Shown here: positions 29,126 to 36,525 of the stretch, one piece after another
Position numbering within the stretch: the stretch's first letter is position 1
How the letters are laid out: each line of letters opens with the position of its first letter
Source: Acidobacteriota bacterium
Lineage (GTDB): Bacteria > Actinomycetota > AC-67
Length of the DNA: 57,145 nt
NCBI GenBank assembly: GCA_016208485.1
Contig: JACQXY010000072.1
Location: 1 to 57,145 of the forward strand
Direction: 5' to 3'
Notes under the pieces: generated by a model
Databases searched by the model: none
Told to the model about the DNA's origin: nothing
The model's input: the letters and a program-made list of their open reading frames with translations, nothing else
Translations under genes and position numbers: made by a program

Positions 29126-29713
29126 TCACGCGCGCGGGGCGTTGAAGCGGTTCTGCGCGGCGGCGGCGCCCTCCCGGACGATCTCGAGCGCGGCGTCGGC
29201 GGCGATCTCGATCGCCGGGCCGATCGCCTCCTCCTCACGCTTGCCGAAGGCTCCGAGCACCCAGTCCACCGGGTCGCGCCCGGCCGGAGGCCGCCCGATG
29301 CCGATGCGCACGCGCGCGAAGTCCTTCGTGTGCAGGGCCGCGACGATCGACTCGAGGCCGTTGTGGCCGGCCGTCCCACCGCCGGACTTCACGCGGACCT
29401 CGCCGAGCGGGATGTCGAGGTCGTCGTGGACCACCACGACGAGTTCCGGGGGGATCCGGAAGAAGCGCACGAGCGCGCCGACGGCCTGCCCGCTCTCGTT
29501 CATGTAGGTCGCGGGCTTCGCGACGAGGACGCGCAGGGCGTCCTCGCGGACGTCGGCCACCATCGCGCGCAGCTTCGAGAGCCGCAGCCGCACGCGAAAC
29601 CGGGCCGCGAGGGTCTCGGCGACGCGGGAGCCGCAGTTGTGGCGCGTGCGCTCGTACTCGGGCCCGGGATTGCCGAGCCCGACGATGAGATGAGGGCTCG
29701 GGCCGACCACCAC
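29126..29713 (-). CDS. pth: Peptidyl-tRNA hydrolase
   Basis: A 195-residue bacterial-type Pth, which recycles peptidyl-tRNAs dropped from ribosomes. The motif GLGNPGPEYERTRHNCG carries the catalytic His and the tRNA-contacting Asn. KPATYMNESG and VVVHDDLDIPLG (catalytic-site Asp), GGGTAGHNGLESI and RVRIGIGRPP are also present. The start is GTG at 29713 or 29710, 12 nt after the rplY stop; rplY-pth is a conserved bacterial pair. Confidence 0.93.
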   Translation of the reverse strand: MVVGPSPHLIVGLGNPGPEYERTRHNCGSRVAETLAARFRVRLRLSKLRAMVADVREDALRVLVAKPATYMNESGQAVGALVRFFRIPPELVVVVHDDLDIPLGEVRVKSGGGTAGHNGLESIVAALHTKDFARVRIGIGRPPAGRDPVDWVLGAFGKREEEAIGPAIEIAADAALEIVREGAAAAQNRFNAPRA

Positions 29714-29725
29714 GGCGGGGCGCGC

Positions 29726-30376
29726 CTAGCTCTCGGTCGCGCCCTCTGCGGCCGCTTCGCCGGCCGGCGCGGCGCCCTCCGCGGCCACGCCTTCCGCCGC
29801 GGCGGCGGGGGCCGCCTCCTCGGGCTTCTGCGGCACGACGACCGTGACGATGATCTCGTCGGGCGGCGTGAGAACCTCGACGCCCGGAGGAACGGAGATC
29901 GCCCCGACCCGGAGGGTCTCGCCGATGCCGAGCGAGGACACGTCCGCGGCGATCCTCTCTGGCACCTCGGTCGGCAGGCAGCGCAGGCTGAGGTTCCACA
30001 GGTGGTGCTCGACGATGCCGCCTTCCTTGACGCCGGGTGAATCGCCGGTGAGGTGGATCGGCACCTCCACCTCGATCGCTACGTCGCGCGCGATCTTGAG
30101 GAAGTCCACGTGGAGAAGGGTCCCTCGAACCGGGTCGCGCTGCATCTCGCGCGGGAGCGTCAGGTGCGTCTCGCCGCCGACCTCGAGGTCGATCAGGACG
30201 TTCCTTCCGGCCTCCGTATGAAGCGCCTGGGAGATCGCGCGGCCATCCACCGCGACCGGGACGGCCTGGATGCCGCGCCCGTACAGGACGGCCGGGACCT
30301 TGCCCTGCGCGCGGAGCTTGCGGGCCACTCCCTTCCCGCTGCCCTCCCGCGTCTCAGCCTGAAGACTTACCTCCAT
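29726..30376 (-). CDS. rplY: 50S ribosomal protein bL25, CTC type
   Basis: A 216-residue long-form bL25 (general stress protein CTC). The 5S rRNA-binding L25 domain includes RKLRAQGKVPAVLYGRGI, VLIDLEVGGETHLTLPREMQRDPVRG and LLHVDFLKI (to about residue 95). The TL5-type beta domain with GDSPGVKEGGIVEHHLWNLSL comes next, and a low-complexity Ala/Glu/Gly tail ends the protein. ATG 30376 is preferred because an AGAGGTG site lies 7 nt upstream; a GTG at 30385 would overlap that site. It is followed by pth 12 nt later. Confidence 0.93.
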   Translation of the reverse strand: MEVSLQAETREGSGKGVARKLRAQGKVPAVLYGRGIQAVPVAVDGRAISQALHTEAGRNVLIDLEVGGETHLTLPREMQRDPVRGTLLHVDFLKIARDVAIEVEVPIHLTGDSPGVKEGGIVEHHLWNLSLRCLPTEVPERIAADVSSLGIGETLRVGAISVPPGVEVLTPPDEIIVTVVVPQKPEEAAPAAAAEGVAAEGAAPAGEAAAEGATES

Positions 30377-30435
30377 CGCGCACACCTCTTTCGGGTCCGG
30401 AAGGGAAAGGTTAATGGTACCAGGTCGCCCGGATC

Positions 30436-30459
30436 CCCTTCCCGGCGGGCCGGGGAGGG
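30436..30459 (-). terminator. GC-rich hairpin after the second MazF-like gene
   Basis: CCCTTCCCGG/CCGGGGAGGG (plus-strand notation) forms a 10-bp stem with one G-T pair and a 4-nt loop. It lies 2 nt beyond the toxin stop codon and before rplY, so it may separate the toxin module from the ribosomal gene. Confidence 0.45.
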
Positions 30460-30461
30460 CC

Positions 30462-30767
30462 TCAGCAGCCGAGCGCGAAGGCGAGCGCCTCGCAGACCTC
30501 CTCGAGCCGGGCCGCCGAGAGAGCCGTGACGCGGCCCCGCAGCCTGGACTTGGCGATGGTCCTCAGGTTGTCGGCCGACAAGACGCAGTCCCGGGGCATC
30601 CCGTCGGCGCGGCCGAGGGCGACCTCCGTCGGAATCCCGCGCGCCGTGGTCGTCGCCGGGACCACCGTGACCCTCGTGAGAAGCGGGATCGCCGAGTCCC
30701 GGGTGAGGACGAGAACGGGGCGGCGGCCCTCCTCGCCCGAGGCCCACCAGATCTCTCCCCGCCTCAC
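30462..30767 (-). CDS. MazF/PemK-family endoribonuclease toxin (second module)
   Basis: A 101-residue PemK/MazF toxin: VRRGEIWWASGEEGRRPVLV, the catalytic-region TRDSAIPLLTRVTVVPATTT, GIPTEVALGRADGMPRDC, and LSADNLRTIAKSRLRGRVTAL. Family members cleave mRNA. The GTG at 30767 overlaps the antitoxin stop as GTGA, so the pair is translationally coupled. The protein resembles the toxin at 6228-6566 (both share GIPTxVxLGRAxG) but is a separate locus. Confidence 0.87.
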   Translation of the reverse strand: MRRGEIWWASGEEGRRPVLVLTRDSAIPLLTRVTVVPATTTARGIPTEVALGRADGMPRDCVLSADNLRTIAKSRLRGRVTALSAARLEEVCEALAFALGC

Positions 30768-31015
30768 CAGCACTCCTCCTCGAGCATCTCCCGGGCGGAC
30801 TCCTCGGCCCAGGAATCGAACTCGTGGTCGGGCGGGAACCTCGTGTATCCCTCGATGAGGCGGCGGTCCTTCTCCGCCTCGGACTCGGCCGCGACGTACC
30901 GCTCGACGGCATCCCTGACCAGAGCGGAGCGGGAGCGCCCGGTCTCGCCGCCGAGCCGGTCGAGCCTCCGGACGAGGTCCTCGGTGAGCTGCACGAGTAC
31001 CTGCTTGCGAGTCAC
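30764..31015 (-). CDS. Ribbon-helix-helix antitoxin (second module)
   Basis: An 83-residue protein. The ribbon-helix-helix domain spans about residues 3-45 (KQVLVQLTEDLVRRLDRLGG, RSRSALVRDAVERYV), and an acidic C-terminal tail (SWAEESAREMLEEECW) would wrap the toxin. The GTG at 31015 has no separated ribosome-binding site; a TATGCT hexamer ends 6 nt before it. Inverted repeats just upstream could be its own operator. Confidence 0.82.
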   Translation of the reverse strand: MTRKQVLVQLTEDLVRRLDRLGGETGRSRSALVRDAVERYVAAESEAEKDRRLIEGYTRFPPDHEFDSWAEESAREMLEEECW

Positions 31016-31021
31016 TCCCGC

Positions 31022-31043
31022 AGCATATCACAAACCATATGGT
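31022..31043 (-). promoter_or_regulatory. Candidate promoter/operator of the second RHH-MazF module
   Basis: A -10-like TATGCT (31027-31022) lies 6 nt before the GTG. It overlaps the inverted repeat CATAT-N8-ATATG (31024-31041) and the palindrome ACCATATGGT (31034-31043). No convincing -35 is seen. RHH antitoxins commonly bind such repeats to repress their own operon. Confidence 0.45.
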
Positions 31044-31055
31044 CGGGGCGCTGTG

Positions 31056-32030
31056 TCAGTTCTCGCCCTGGAAGATCTCGCTCACCGAGCGGTCCTCGAA
31101 AACGGCGAGCATCGTGCGCGCGAGCAGCGGCGCGATCGAGAGCACCGTGACGTTCTCGAGCCGCTTCTCCTCCGGGACCGGCAGCGTATTCGTCACGACC
31201 AGCTCGCGAAGCGGCGAGTTCTTGATCCGGTCGATCGCGGGGTCGGACAGGACCGGGTGGGTCGCCGCGGCGAAGACATCGGCGGCCCCGTGCTCCAGGA
31301 GCGCACGGGCGCCCCCGGTGATCGTGCCGGCGGTGTCCACCATGTCGTCCACGAGCACGCAGCGGCGGTCCGCGACCTCGCCGACGACCTCGAGGGTCTC
31401 GGTGACGTTGCGCGCGTCGGTGCGGCGGCGTTTGTGCAGGATCGCGAGAGGCGCGTGCAGGCGCTGGGCGTACTTGTCGGCGAGGTGCACCCCGCCGGCG
31501 TCGGGGGCGACCACCACGAGGTCGCCGTCGAGCCGCTCGTGCAGGTAGTCGGCGATGATCGGAGTCGCGGTGAGGTGGTCGACCGGCTTGTCGAAGAAGC
31601 CCTGGATCTGTCCGGTGTGGAGGTCGACGGTGAGCACCCGGTCGACGCCGGCCGCGGTCAAGAGATCGGCGATCAGGCGCGCGGTGATCGGCTCGCGCCC
31701 GCGCGCCTTCCGGTCCTGGCGCGAGTAGCCGTAGAAGGGAATCACCGCGCTGATCCGCTTCGCCGACGCGCGCTTTGCGGCGTCGACCATGATGAGCTGC
31801 TCCATGATGCTCCTGTTGATCGGCGTGCAGTGCGTCTGGACGATGAAGACGTCGGCGCCGCGCAGGTTCGTCTTGTAGCGGACGTAGATCTCGCCGCTCG
31901 CGAACTGATCGATCTCGGCCGAGCCCAGCTCGATCCCGAGGTGCGAGGCGATCTCGCCGGCCAGCTCCGGGTGAGAGCGACCGCCCACCAGCACCATCCG
32001 CTTGCGCGTCTCGATCTCCAGCCCGTCCAA
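31056..32030 (-). CDS. prs: Ribose-phosphate pyrophosphokinase (PRPP synthase)
   Basis: A 324-residue class I PRPP synthase, transferring pyrophosphate from ATP to ribose 5-phosphate for nucleotide, His and Trp synthesis. Motifs are FASGEIYVRYKTNLRGADVF, VQTHCTPINRSIMEQLIM, IPFYGYSRQDRK (catalytic flexible loop), VDLHTGQIQGFF, VVAPDAGGVHLADKYA and the PRPP-binding CVLVDDMVDTAGT. The TTG at 32030 has a perfect AAGGAG site 6 nt upstream and gives the expected length. ATG at MVLVGG would remove the first strand. It lies 17 nt after glmU. Confidence 0.94.
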   Translation of the reverse strand: MDGLEIETRKRMVLVGGRSHPELAGEIASHLGIELGSAEIDQFASGEIYVRYKTNLRGADVFIVQTHCTPINRSIMEQLIMVDAAKRASAKRISAVIPFYGYSRQDRKARGREPITARLIADLLTAAGVDRVLTVDLHTGQIQGFFDKPVDHLTATPIIADYLHERLDGDLVVVAPDAGGVHLADKYAQRLHAPLAILHKRRRTDARNVTETLEVVGEVADRRCVLVDDMVDTAGTITGGARALLEHGAADVFAAATHPVLSDPAIDRIKNSPLRELVVTNTLPVPEEKRLENVTVLSIAPLLARTMLAVFEDRSVSEIFQGEN

Positions 32031-32047
32031 CGACGCTCCTTCCTCGA

Positions 32048-33553
32048 CTACGTGCTCTTCTTCGCCGGGCGTCGCGCGCCCCCGGTCCGCCCGCGCGCGC
32101 TCTTGTTCGACGCCCGAGGGCCGCTTCCCTGCCCGGGTCCGGTCTGAGCCTTCGCGGCGCGCCGCGCCGCCCAGCCCCGGACGTTTCGCTGCTCCGCGCG
32201 CTCCACCGCGAGCGCCCCCGCGGGGACGTCGCGCGTGATTGCGCTGCCGGCCCCGGTGTAGGCGCCGCGGCCGACCTTCACCGGCGCCACGAGCATGGTA
32301 TCGCTCCCGATGAATGCCCCGGCGCCGACGACGGTGCGATGCTTCCGCTCTCCGTCGTAGTTGCACGTGATCGTGCCGGCGCCCACGTTGACCCCGGGCC
32401 CGATCAGGGCGTCGCCTACGTAGGAGAGGTGCGGCACCTTGCTCCCGCGCCCGACCGTCGAGCCCTTGATCTCGACGAAGGTGCCGGCTTTCGCGCCGCG
32501 GTCCAGACGCGCGCCGGGCCGCAGGTAGGCGTAGGGCCCGACGTTCGCGCCGGGACCCACGCGCGCGCGGTCGAGCACCGAGAAGACCACGCGCGCGCCG
32601 CCGGCGACGACCGAGTCGCGCAGGCGCGCGGCCGGCCCGATCTCACATCCCGACCCGATCCGGGTCGCCCCCGAGAGGAAGGTGAGCGGGTGGACCACCG
32701 TGTCGCGGCCGATCCGCACGCCGGCGTCGATGTAGGTGAGCGCGGGATGCACGATCGTGACCCCGGCGGCCATCCATCGCTCGTTGATGCGCGCGCGAAG
32801 GAGCGCCCCGGCGCGGGCAAGCTGCGAGCGGGAGTTCACCCCGAGGATCTCGGTCGCCTCGGCGGCGGCGAGCGCCTCGACCGTCTCGCCCTTGTCGCGC
32901 AGGATCTCGACCACGTCGGTGAGGTAGAACTCGCGCTGACGGTTTCCGCGCCCGACCTTCGTGAGCGCGGCACGCAGCGCCGCGCGGTCGAAGACCCAGA
33001 CGCTCGAGTTCACCTCGGGGATCGCGCGCTCCGCCGGCGTCGCGTCGCCGTGCTCGACGATGCGCGAGACGAGGCCCGCGGCGTCCCGAACGATCCGGCC
33101 GTACCCGGTGGGATCCGCCACGACCGCGGTAAGGACCGTCGCGGCCGCGCGCGCGCGCCGGTGCCGCGCGACGAGCCGGCGAAGCGTCGGGACCTCCAAG
33201 AGCGGAACGTCGGCGGGGATGATCAGCACGTCGCCGTCGAAGCGCCCGAGCGCCTCGCCGGCCATGCGCGCGGCGTCCGCCGTGCCGAGCTGGCGGGCCT
33301 GGAGCGCAAACTCGAGCGGCCGGCGCGTGAGGCCGCCGGCGGCCTCAGCGACGTCGTCCGCGCCGCGCCCGACGATCACGACGGTCCGTTCTGCGCGGAG
33401 CGGGGCCGCCGCCTCGAGCGCGTAGGCGAGGAGCGGCTTGCCGCACAGCTCGTGGAGCACCTTCGGGCGCGCGGAGCGGAAGCGCTTCCCCTCGCCGGCC
33501 GCGAGCACGACCGCGGCGAGGGGTCGCCGGGGCGATGAGCGGCGACGGGTCAT
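32048..33553 (-). CDS. glmU: Bifunctional GlmU (N-acetylglucosamine-1-P uridyltransferase / GlcN-1-P acetyltransferase)
   Basis: A 501-residue two-domain enzyme making UDP-GlcNAc for peptidoglycan. The N-terminal pyrophosphorylase shows VVLAAGEGKRFRSARPKVLH, LQARQLGTADAARMA, IPADVPLL and EVNSSVWVFD. The C-terminal left-handed beta helix has hexapeptide repeats (GVRIGRDTVVHPLTFLSG, VGPGANVGPYAYLRPGA) and the acetyltransferase residues in KVPHLSYVGDALIGPGVNVG and TITCNYDG. A Lys/Arg/Gly-rich tail of about 40 residues follows. Start ATG 33553 lies downstream of tRNA-Gln; no ribosome-binding site is obvious. Confidence 0.94.
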   Translation of the reverse strand: MTRRRSSPRRPLAAVVLAAGEGKRFRSARPKVLHELCGKPLLAYALEAAAPLRAERTVVIVGRGADDVAEAAGGLTRRPLEFALQARQLGTADAARMAGEALGRFDGDVLIIPADVPLLEVPTLRRLVARHRRARAAATVLTAVVADPTGYGRIVRDAAGLVSRIVEHGDATPAERAIPEVNSSVWVFDRAALRAALTKVGRGNRQREFYLTDVVEILRDKGETVEALAAAEATEILGVNSRSQLARAGALLRARINERWMAAGVTIVHPALTYIDAGVRIGRDTVVHPLTFLSGATRIGSGCEIGPAARLRDSVVAGGARVVFSVLDRARVGPGANVGPYAYLRPGARLDRGAKAGTFVEIKGSTVGRGSKVPHLSYVGDALIGPGVNVGAGTITCNYDGERKHRTVVGAGAFIGSDTMLVAPVKVGRGAYTGAGSAITRDVPAGALAVERAEQRNVRGWAARRAAKAQTGPGQGSGPRASNKSARGRTGGARRPAKKST

Positions 33554-33608
33554 CCGACGGCGCGGCGCGGGTAGGGAGCTGAGGCACCTCGCAAGGTTCC
33601 ACCTCTCG

Positions 33609-33680
33609 CTGGGGCGGGAGGATTCGAACCCCCACCGGACGGACCCAAAATCCGCCGTGCTGCCGTTACACCACGCCCCA
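33609..33680 (-). tRNA. tRNA-Gln (UUG)
   Basis: A 72-nt class I tRNA. The acceptor TGGGGCG/CGCCCCA has the T1 typical of glutamine tRNAs and discriminator G. The anticodon loop is TTTTGGG, anticodon UUG; the T loop is TTCGAAT. CCA is not encoded. It lies 56 bp upstream of glmU on the same strand. Confidence 0.95.
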
Positions 33681-33841
33681 TCAGGATCCCTCGCCGGTCC
33701 GGTCGATGCCCGCGCCGCTCCCAATCATAGGGCAACGCCCGCGGGGACCGAGATCTCGATCGGTCAAGAGGCAGACGGGGGCGGCCGCGCGAGGATCTGA
33801 ATGGGCGTCCCGCAGGAGACGCGACGGTGGTGTCGAACCGC

Positions 33842-34693
33842 CTACGAGCCGGCGGCGATGCGCTCGATCATGGCTCGCACCGCGTCGGCCGCTTCCTCCA
33901 CCTCGATCAGGGGGAACGAGAGTTCGGCCGCGAGAGCACGGTAGGGGCCCGCCCAGATGTCGAAGACGGTGACCGTCGGAGGCCAGGGCTGCTTGGCTCG
34001 CAGCGCGGAGATCTCCTCGCAGGCGGCTCGCACCCGAGGCCACTCGTCCGACTCGACCAGATCCGCCAGCAGTAGGAGGTCGATGAGATCACGGAATCGG
34101 TCGTTCTGTCGCCCGCCGGAGGGGACCTCGGTGCACGCGTGCAGTTTCTGCGCGATCTGGTATCGGATCGAGATGCAGGGCACGTGGACGGGACCGGTGA
34201 TGCCAAGAGCATCGAGGGGCACGCCGGGAACCCGGTCGATCTCACGCCCCGTCTCGCCTTCAGTCGCGGCGACCTCGAGCTGCACGGTCCCCCACGAGCG
34301 GCCCCGATAGCTCAGCTTGATGTCGAGTCGCTGGGTCGCGGTCCCGGCGATGGACTCCGGTTCGGTGCGCGTCGCGGTGAAGTCGCCGAAGCCGTGGCGG
34401 AGCGCGGCATCGAGGCGTCCCAGCATCCCATCGATCGCCTCCCGGTAGGCGGTGTCGTAGTCCTTCGTGGCTCGGGCCCGCAGGCCGAGGCGCAATTCCA
34501 TCGCGGCTCCACCCTTGAGGAGGAAGAGAGGATCACCCTCCTTGTCGCGAACATGATCCAGCAGGCCCGCCACGACCATGAACGATATCCAGCGCTGCAC
34601 CCGACCCGGGGCGATGCCTTGTTCACGGGCCAGATCACCGACCCATCGCTGCAAGACCTGCACGTTGCGCGGAGGCCTGCGAGCCGGGTTCAT
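33842..34693 (-). CDS. AbiEii-type nucleotidyltransferase toxin
   Basis: A 283-residue protein of the AbiEii/DUF1814 nucleotidyltransferase family, the toxin of type IV toxin-antitoxin systems linked to phage resistance. The nucleotidyltransferase signature is visible in LFLLKGGAAMELRLGLRARATKDYDTAYRE (conserved Gly pair followed by the KDYD acidic motif), with the later IRYQIAQKLHACTE, RFRDLIDLLLLADLVE and C-terminal helices also typical. The ATG overlaps the AbiEi stop as ATGA. Family members may inactivate tRNAs; nothing in the sequence shows the target. Confidence 0.85.
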   Translation of the reverse strand: MNPARRPPRNVQVLQRWVGDLAREQGIAPGRVQRWISFMVVAGLLDHVRDKEGDPLFLLKGGAAMELRLGLRARATKDYDTAYREAIDGMLGRLDAALRHGFGDFTATRTEPESIAGTATQRLDIKLSYRGRSWGTVQLEVAATEGETGREIDRVPGVPLDALGITGPVHVPCISIRYQIAQKLHACTEVPSGGRQNDRFRDLIDLLLLADLVESDEWPRVRAACEEISALRAKQPWPPTVTVFDIWAGPYRALAAELSFPLIEVEEAADAVRAMIERIAAGS

Positions 34694-35292
34694 GGGTGGG
34701 CCGCCGCCGGTGCTCCGGCATGCCGTATCCCGCGCGCAGACGGACTCCGTCGGCTCTCCCTCATGAGCGTCCGGAGTTCTGCAGGTGCAAGGAGTCCGCG
34801 GCGCCGGGCCGTGTCCATCGCTTGCTCGACGAGGTGCCTTCCAAGGTCCGCCTCGACACCGTCGAGGATCGCCCGGTACACAGTCACGATCGGGATGCCC
34901 TCGTACCGGGTCAGGTCACCCGGGTCAAGGTCTCTGCGGTGCAGTCGGTACATGAGCGGCACTTCGCGCCTGAGGCGGTAGCGGGCAGGGACGGTGACGT
35001 GGATCCGAGCGGGGTTCACGTCGCAGAGTCCGTGCAGGTCGAGAGCCGTCTCGTGGCTCAGGACCGCCGTCGTGCGCGGCCACAGCGCGGCCTCCATGTA
35101 CTGGTCGAGGGCAGTGGTGGGAACGACGGGGAAGCGGTAGACGCCGCGAGCCACCCGGGTCAGCAGACCACGGTGGTGCATGATCCTGAGATGCGCCGGG
35201 TCGACCCCGGCTGCCCTGGCGTCGTCGGCGGTGATGTAGCCGTACTGTTCGTTCGCCGCCTCGAGAAGCCCTGCATACACGCGTCCCGGCAT
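34690..35292 (-). CDS. AbiEi-type antitoxin / transcriptional regulator
   Basis: A 200-residue protein. The N-terminal winged helix (EQYGYITADDARAAGVDPAHLRIMHHRGLLTRVARGVYR) is typical of AbiEi-like type IV antitoxins that bind their own promoter, and the second domain (TAVLSHETALDLHGLCDVNP, IHVTVPARYRLRREV, IPIVTVYRAILDG) is the usual antitoxin domain. It is the first gene of a two-gene unit with AbiEii. ATG 35292 directly follows a promoter without room for a ribosome-binding site. Confidence 0.85.
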   Translation of the reverse strand: MPGRVYAGLLEAANEQYGYITADDARAAGVDPAHLRIMHHRGLLTRVARGVYRFPVVPTTALDQYMEAALWPRTTAVLSHETALDLHGLCDVNPARIHVTVPARYRLRREVPLMYRLHRRDLDPGDLTRYEGIPIVTVYRAILDGVEADLGRHLVEQAMDTARRRGLLAPAELRTLMRESRRSPSARGIRHAGAPAAAHP

Positions 35293-35298
35293 GCCAAC

Positions 35299-35327
35299 AT
35301 AGTATCAGAGTGTAACACTTATGGCAA
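35299..35327 (-). promoter_or_regulatory. Leaderless promoter and operator of the AbiE module
   Basis: TTGCCA (35327-35322), a 17-bp spacer and TACTAT (35304-35299), then 6 nt and the ATG. Transcription would start at the start codon. The spacer contains the perfect inverted repeat AGTGT-T-ACACT on the minus strand (35319-35309), a likely AbiEi binding site. Confidence 0.65.
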
Positions 35328-35371
35328 CCCCCCGGCGCCGGTAGGACCCTCGACCCTCGCGTCGAACGGCC

Positions 35372-35992
35372 TCATGGCGTCTCCCTTCTGATGGCGCGCC
35401 AGGCCGCGTCGGCGAGCGCGCGCGCGGCGCGCGGGGCGGGGGTCGTCGCTCGGCCGGCGAGGCGGTGGCGCGCGAACTCCTGCGCGGGGCCGAGCCACAA
35501 CGAGATGAGCAGATCGACCGGGAGGTCCCCGATCTCCCCCGCCTCCACGTGCGGCGCGAGCCACGCCGACACCGTTCGCAGGAAGGCGCGATTCAGGTCG
35601 CGCAGCGCGCGCTCGCTCGCGCGGGCGACCTCCGGCTCTCGCGAGCGCATCAGGTAGCGCGCGGTCGCCCGGTTGTCCTCGACCCACCGGAGGTGGAAGC
35701 GGACGACGGCGCGCACGCCCGCCCTCGCCCGCCGGTGGCGCTCGAGTTCCCCGAGGAAGCCCGCCTGATACGCGCAGAGGCTCTCGAGGTACAGCGTCCC
35801 GGCGATGTCCTCCTTGCTCTCGAAATGGTGGTAGATGCTGCCCGTGCTCGCTCCGGAGCGCTCCCGGATGTCTTCGATCGTCGCCGCGGCGACCCCGCGC
35901 TCGAGGAAGCACGCGAGCGCGGCATTGAGGATGGCCGCGCGCCTCCTTCCCGACCCTCTCCCGGCCGGAGCGCCGGCCGGGAGGGCGCTCAC
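35372..35992 (-). CDS. TetR-family transcriptional repressor
   Basis: A 206-residue TetR-family regulator. The helix-turn-helix domain is RRAAILNAALACFLERGVAAATIEDIRERSGASTGSIYHHFESKEDI (about residues 16-62), with the invariant GSIYHHF recognition helix. A ligand-binding all-helical domain follows. GTG 35992 overlaps the stop of the upstream TIGR04076-like gene as GTGA, so both are one unit. The double palindrome upstream of that gene (36465-36494) is the probable operator. Confidence 0.88.
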   Translation of the reverse strand: MSALPAGAPAGRGSGRRRAAILNAALACFLERGVAAATIEDIRERSGASTGSIYHHFESKEDIAGTLYLESLCAYQAGFLGELERHRRARAGVRAVVRFHLRWVEDNRATARYLMRSREPEVARASERALRDLNRAFLRTVSAWLAPHVEAGEIGDLPVDLLISLWLGPAQEFARHRLAGRATTPAPRAARALADAAWRAIRRETP

Positions 35993-36420
35993 CGGTCGGC
36001 GACCTTCAGCTCCATGACCACGCGCCCCCATCCCCCGCACCTCACGCCGACGTCCGGGCACCCGAGCCGGTTGAAGCGCATCTCGCTCGGATCCACCCCG
36101 GCGTAGAGCAGCTCGTTCGAGGTGAAGATGAGCGGAGCCACGGCCGCGAGCGCGTAGACGCACATCCGCTTCGGGCACAGCTTCGAGATCACGTTGCCGG
36201 CCCCGTCGAAGACGAACCGGTCGCCGACCTCGTGACCGCTGTTGCAGCCGTGAGACTCGACGACCTCGGCGACGATCGTCTTGCTCATCAGCTCCGGGGT
36301 CCTGCGCAGGACTTCCTCGTTCCTCGGGTTCCCCCGGAAGAGCGCCATGTCCTCCTCGGAGTATCCGAGGCGATCCTGGACGGCGCTCCACACGTGCTCT
36401 GGGATTCCCGGCTCGGCCAC
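35989..36420 (-). CDS. TIGR04076-like protein regulated together with TetR
   Basis: A 143-residue protein resembling TIGR04076-type proteins: VVESHGCNSGHEVGDRFVFD, LCPKRMCVYALAAVAPLIFT and MRFNRLGCPDVGVRCG, with conserved Cys and Gly positions. Function is unknown; the Cys residues could bind metal or react with thiols. GTG 36420 has an AAGGGG site 6 nt upstream and is preferred over the GTG at 36456. It heads the TetR operon and starts 45 bp downstream of the double operator. Confidence 0.65.
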   Translation of the reverse strand: MAEPGIPEHVWSAVQDRLGYSEEDMALFRGNPRNEEVLRRTPELMSKTIVAEVVESHGCNSGHEVGDRFVFDGAGNVISKLCPKRMCVYALAAVAPLIFTSNELLYAGVDPSEMRFNRLGCPDVGVRCGGWGRVVMELKVADR

Positions 36421-36464
36421 GGCGCACCCCTTCCTCGCCCCGACTCGACGGCACACGGAGGCAG

Positions 36465-36494
36465 CTAGAACACTATTCTAGAACAACGTTCTAG
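36465..36494. promoter_or_regulatory. Double TetR-type operator overlapping a -10 element
   Basis: Two palindromes share their central CTAG. CTAGAAC-ACT-ATTCTAG (36465-36481, one mismatch) and CTAGAAC-AAC-GTTCTAG (36478-36494, perfect) are both visible. On the minus strand the overlap contains TAGAAT (36480-36475), a good -10 for the TIGR04076-like/TetR unit, so bound repressor would block it. Confidence 0.75.
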
Positions 36495-36525
36495 GCAACC
36501 CCGCCGGCGACCGCTGGGACCGCCT

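Noticed and set aside
33746..33765. Inverted repeat GACCGA-N8-TCGGTC downstream of AbiEii
   Set aside because: It could be a hairpin or an operator for tRNA-Gln, but no promoter spacing or T-run supports either; left unassigned.
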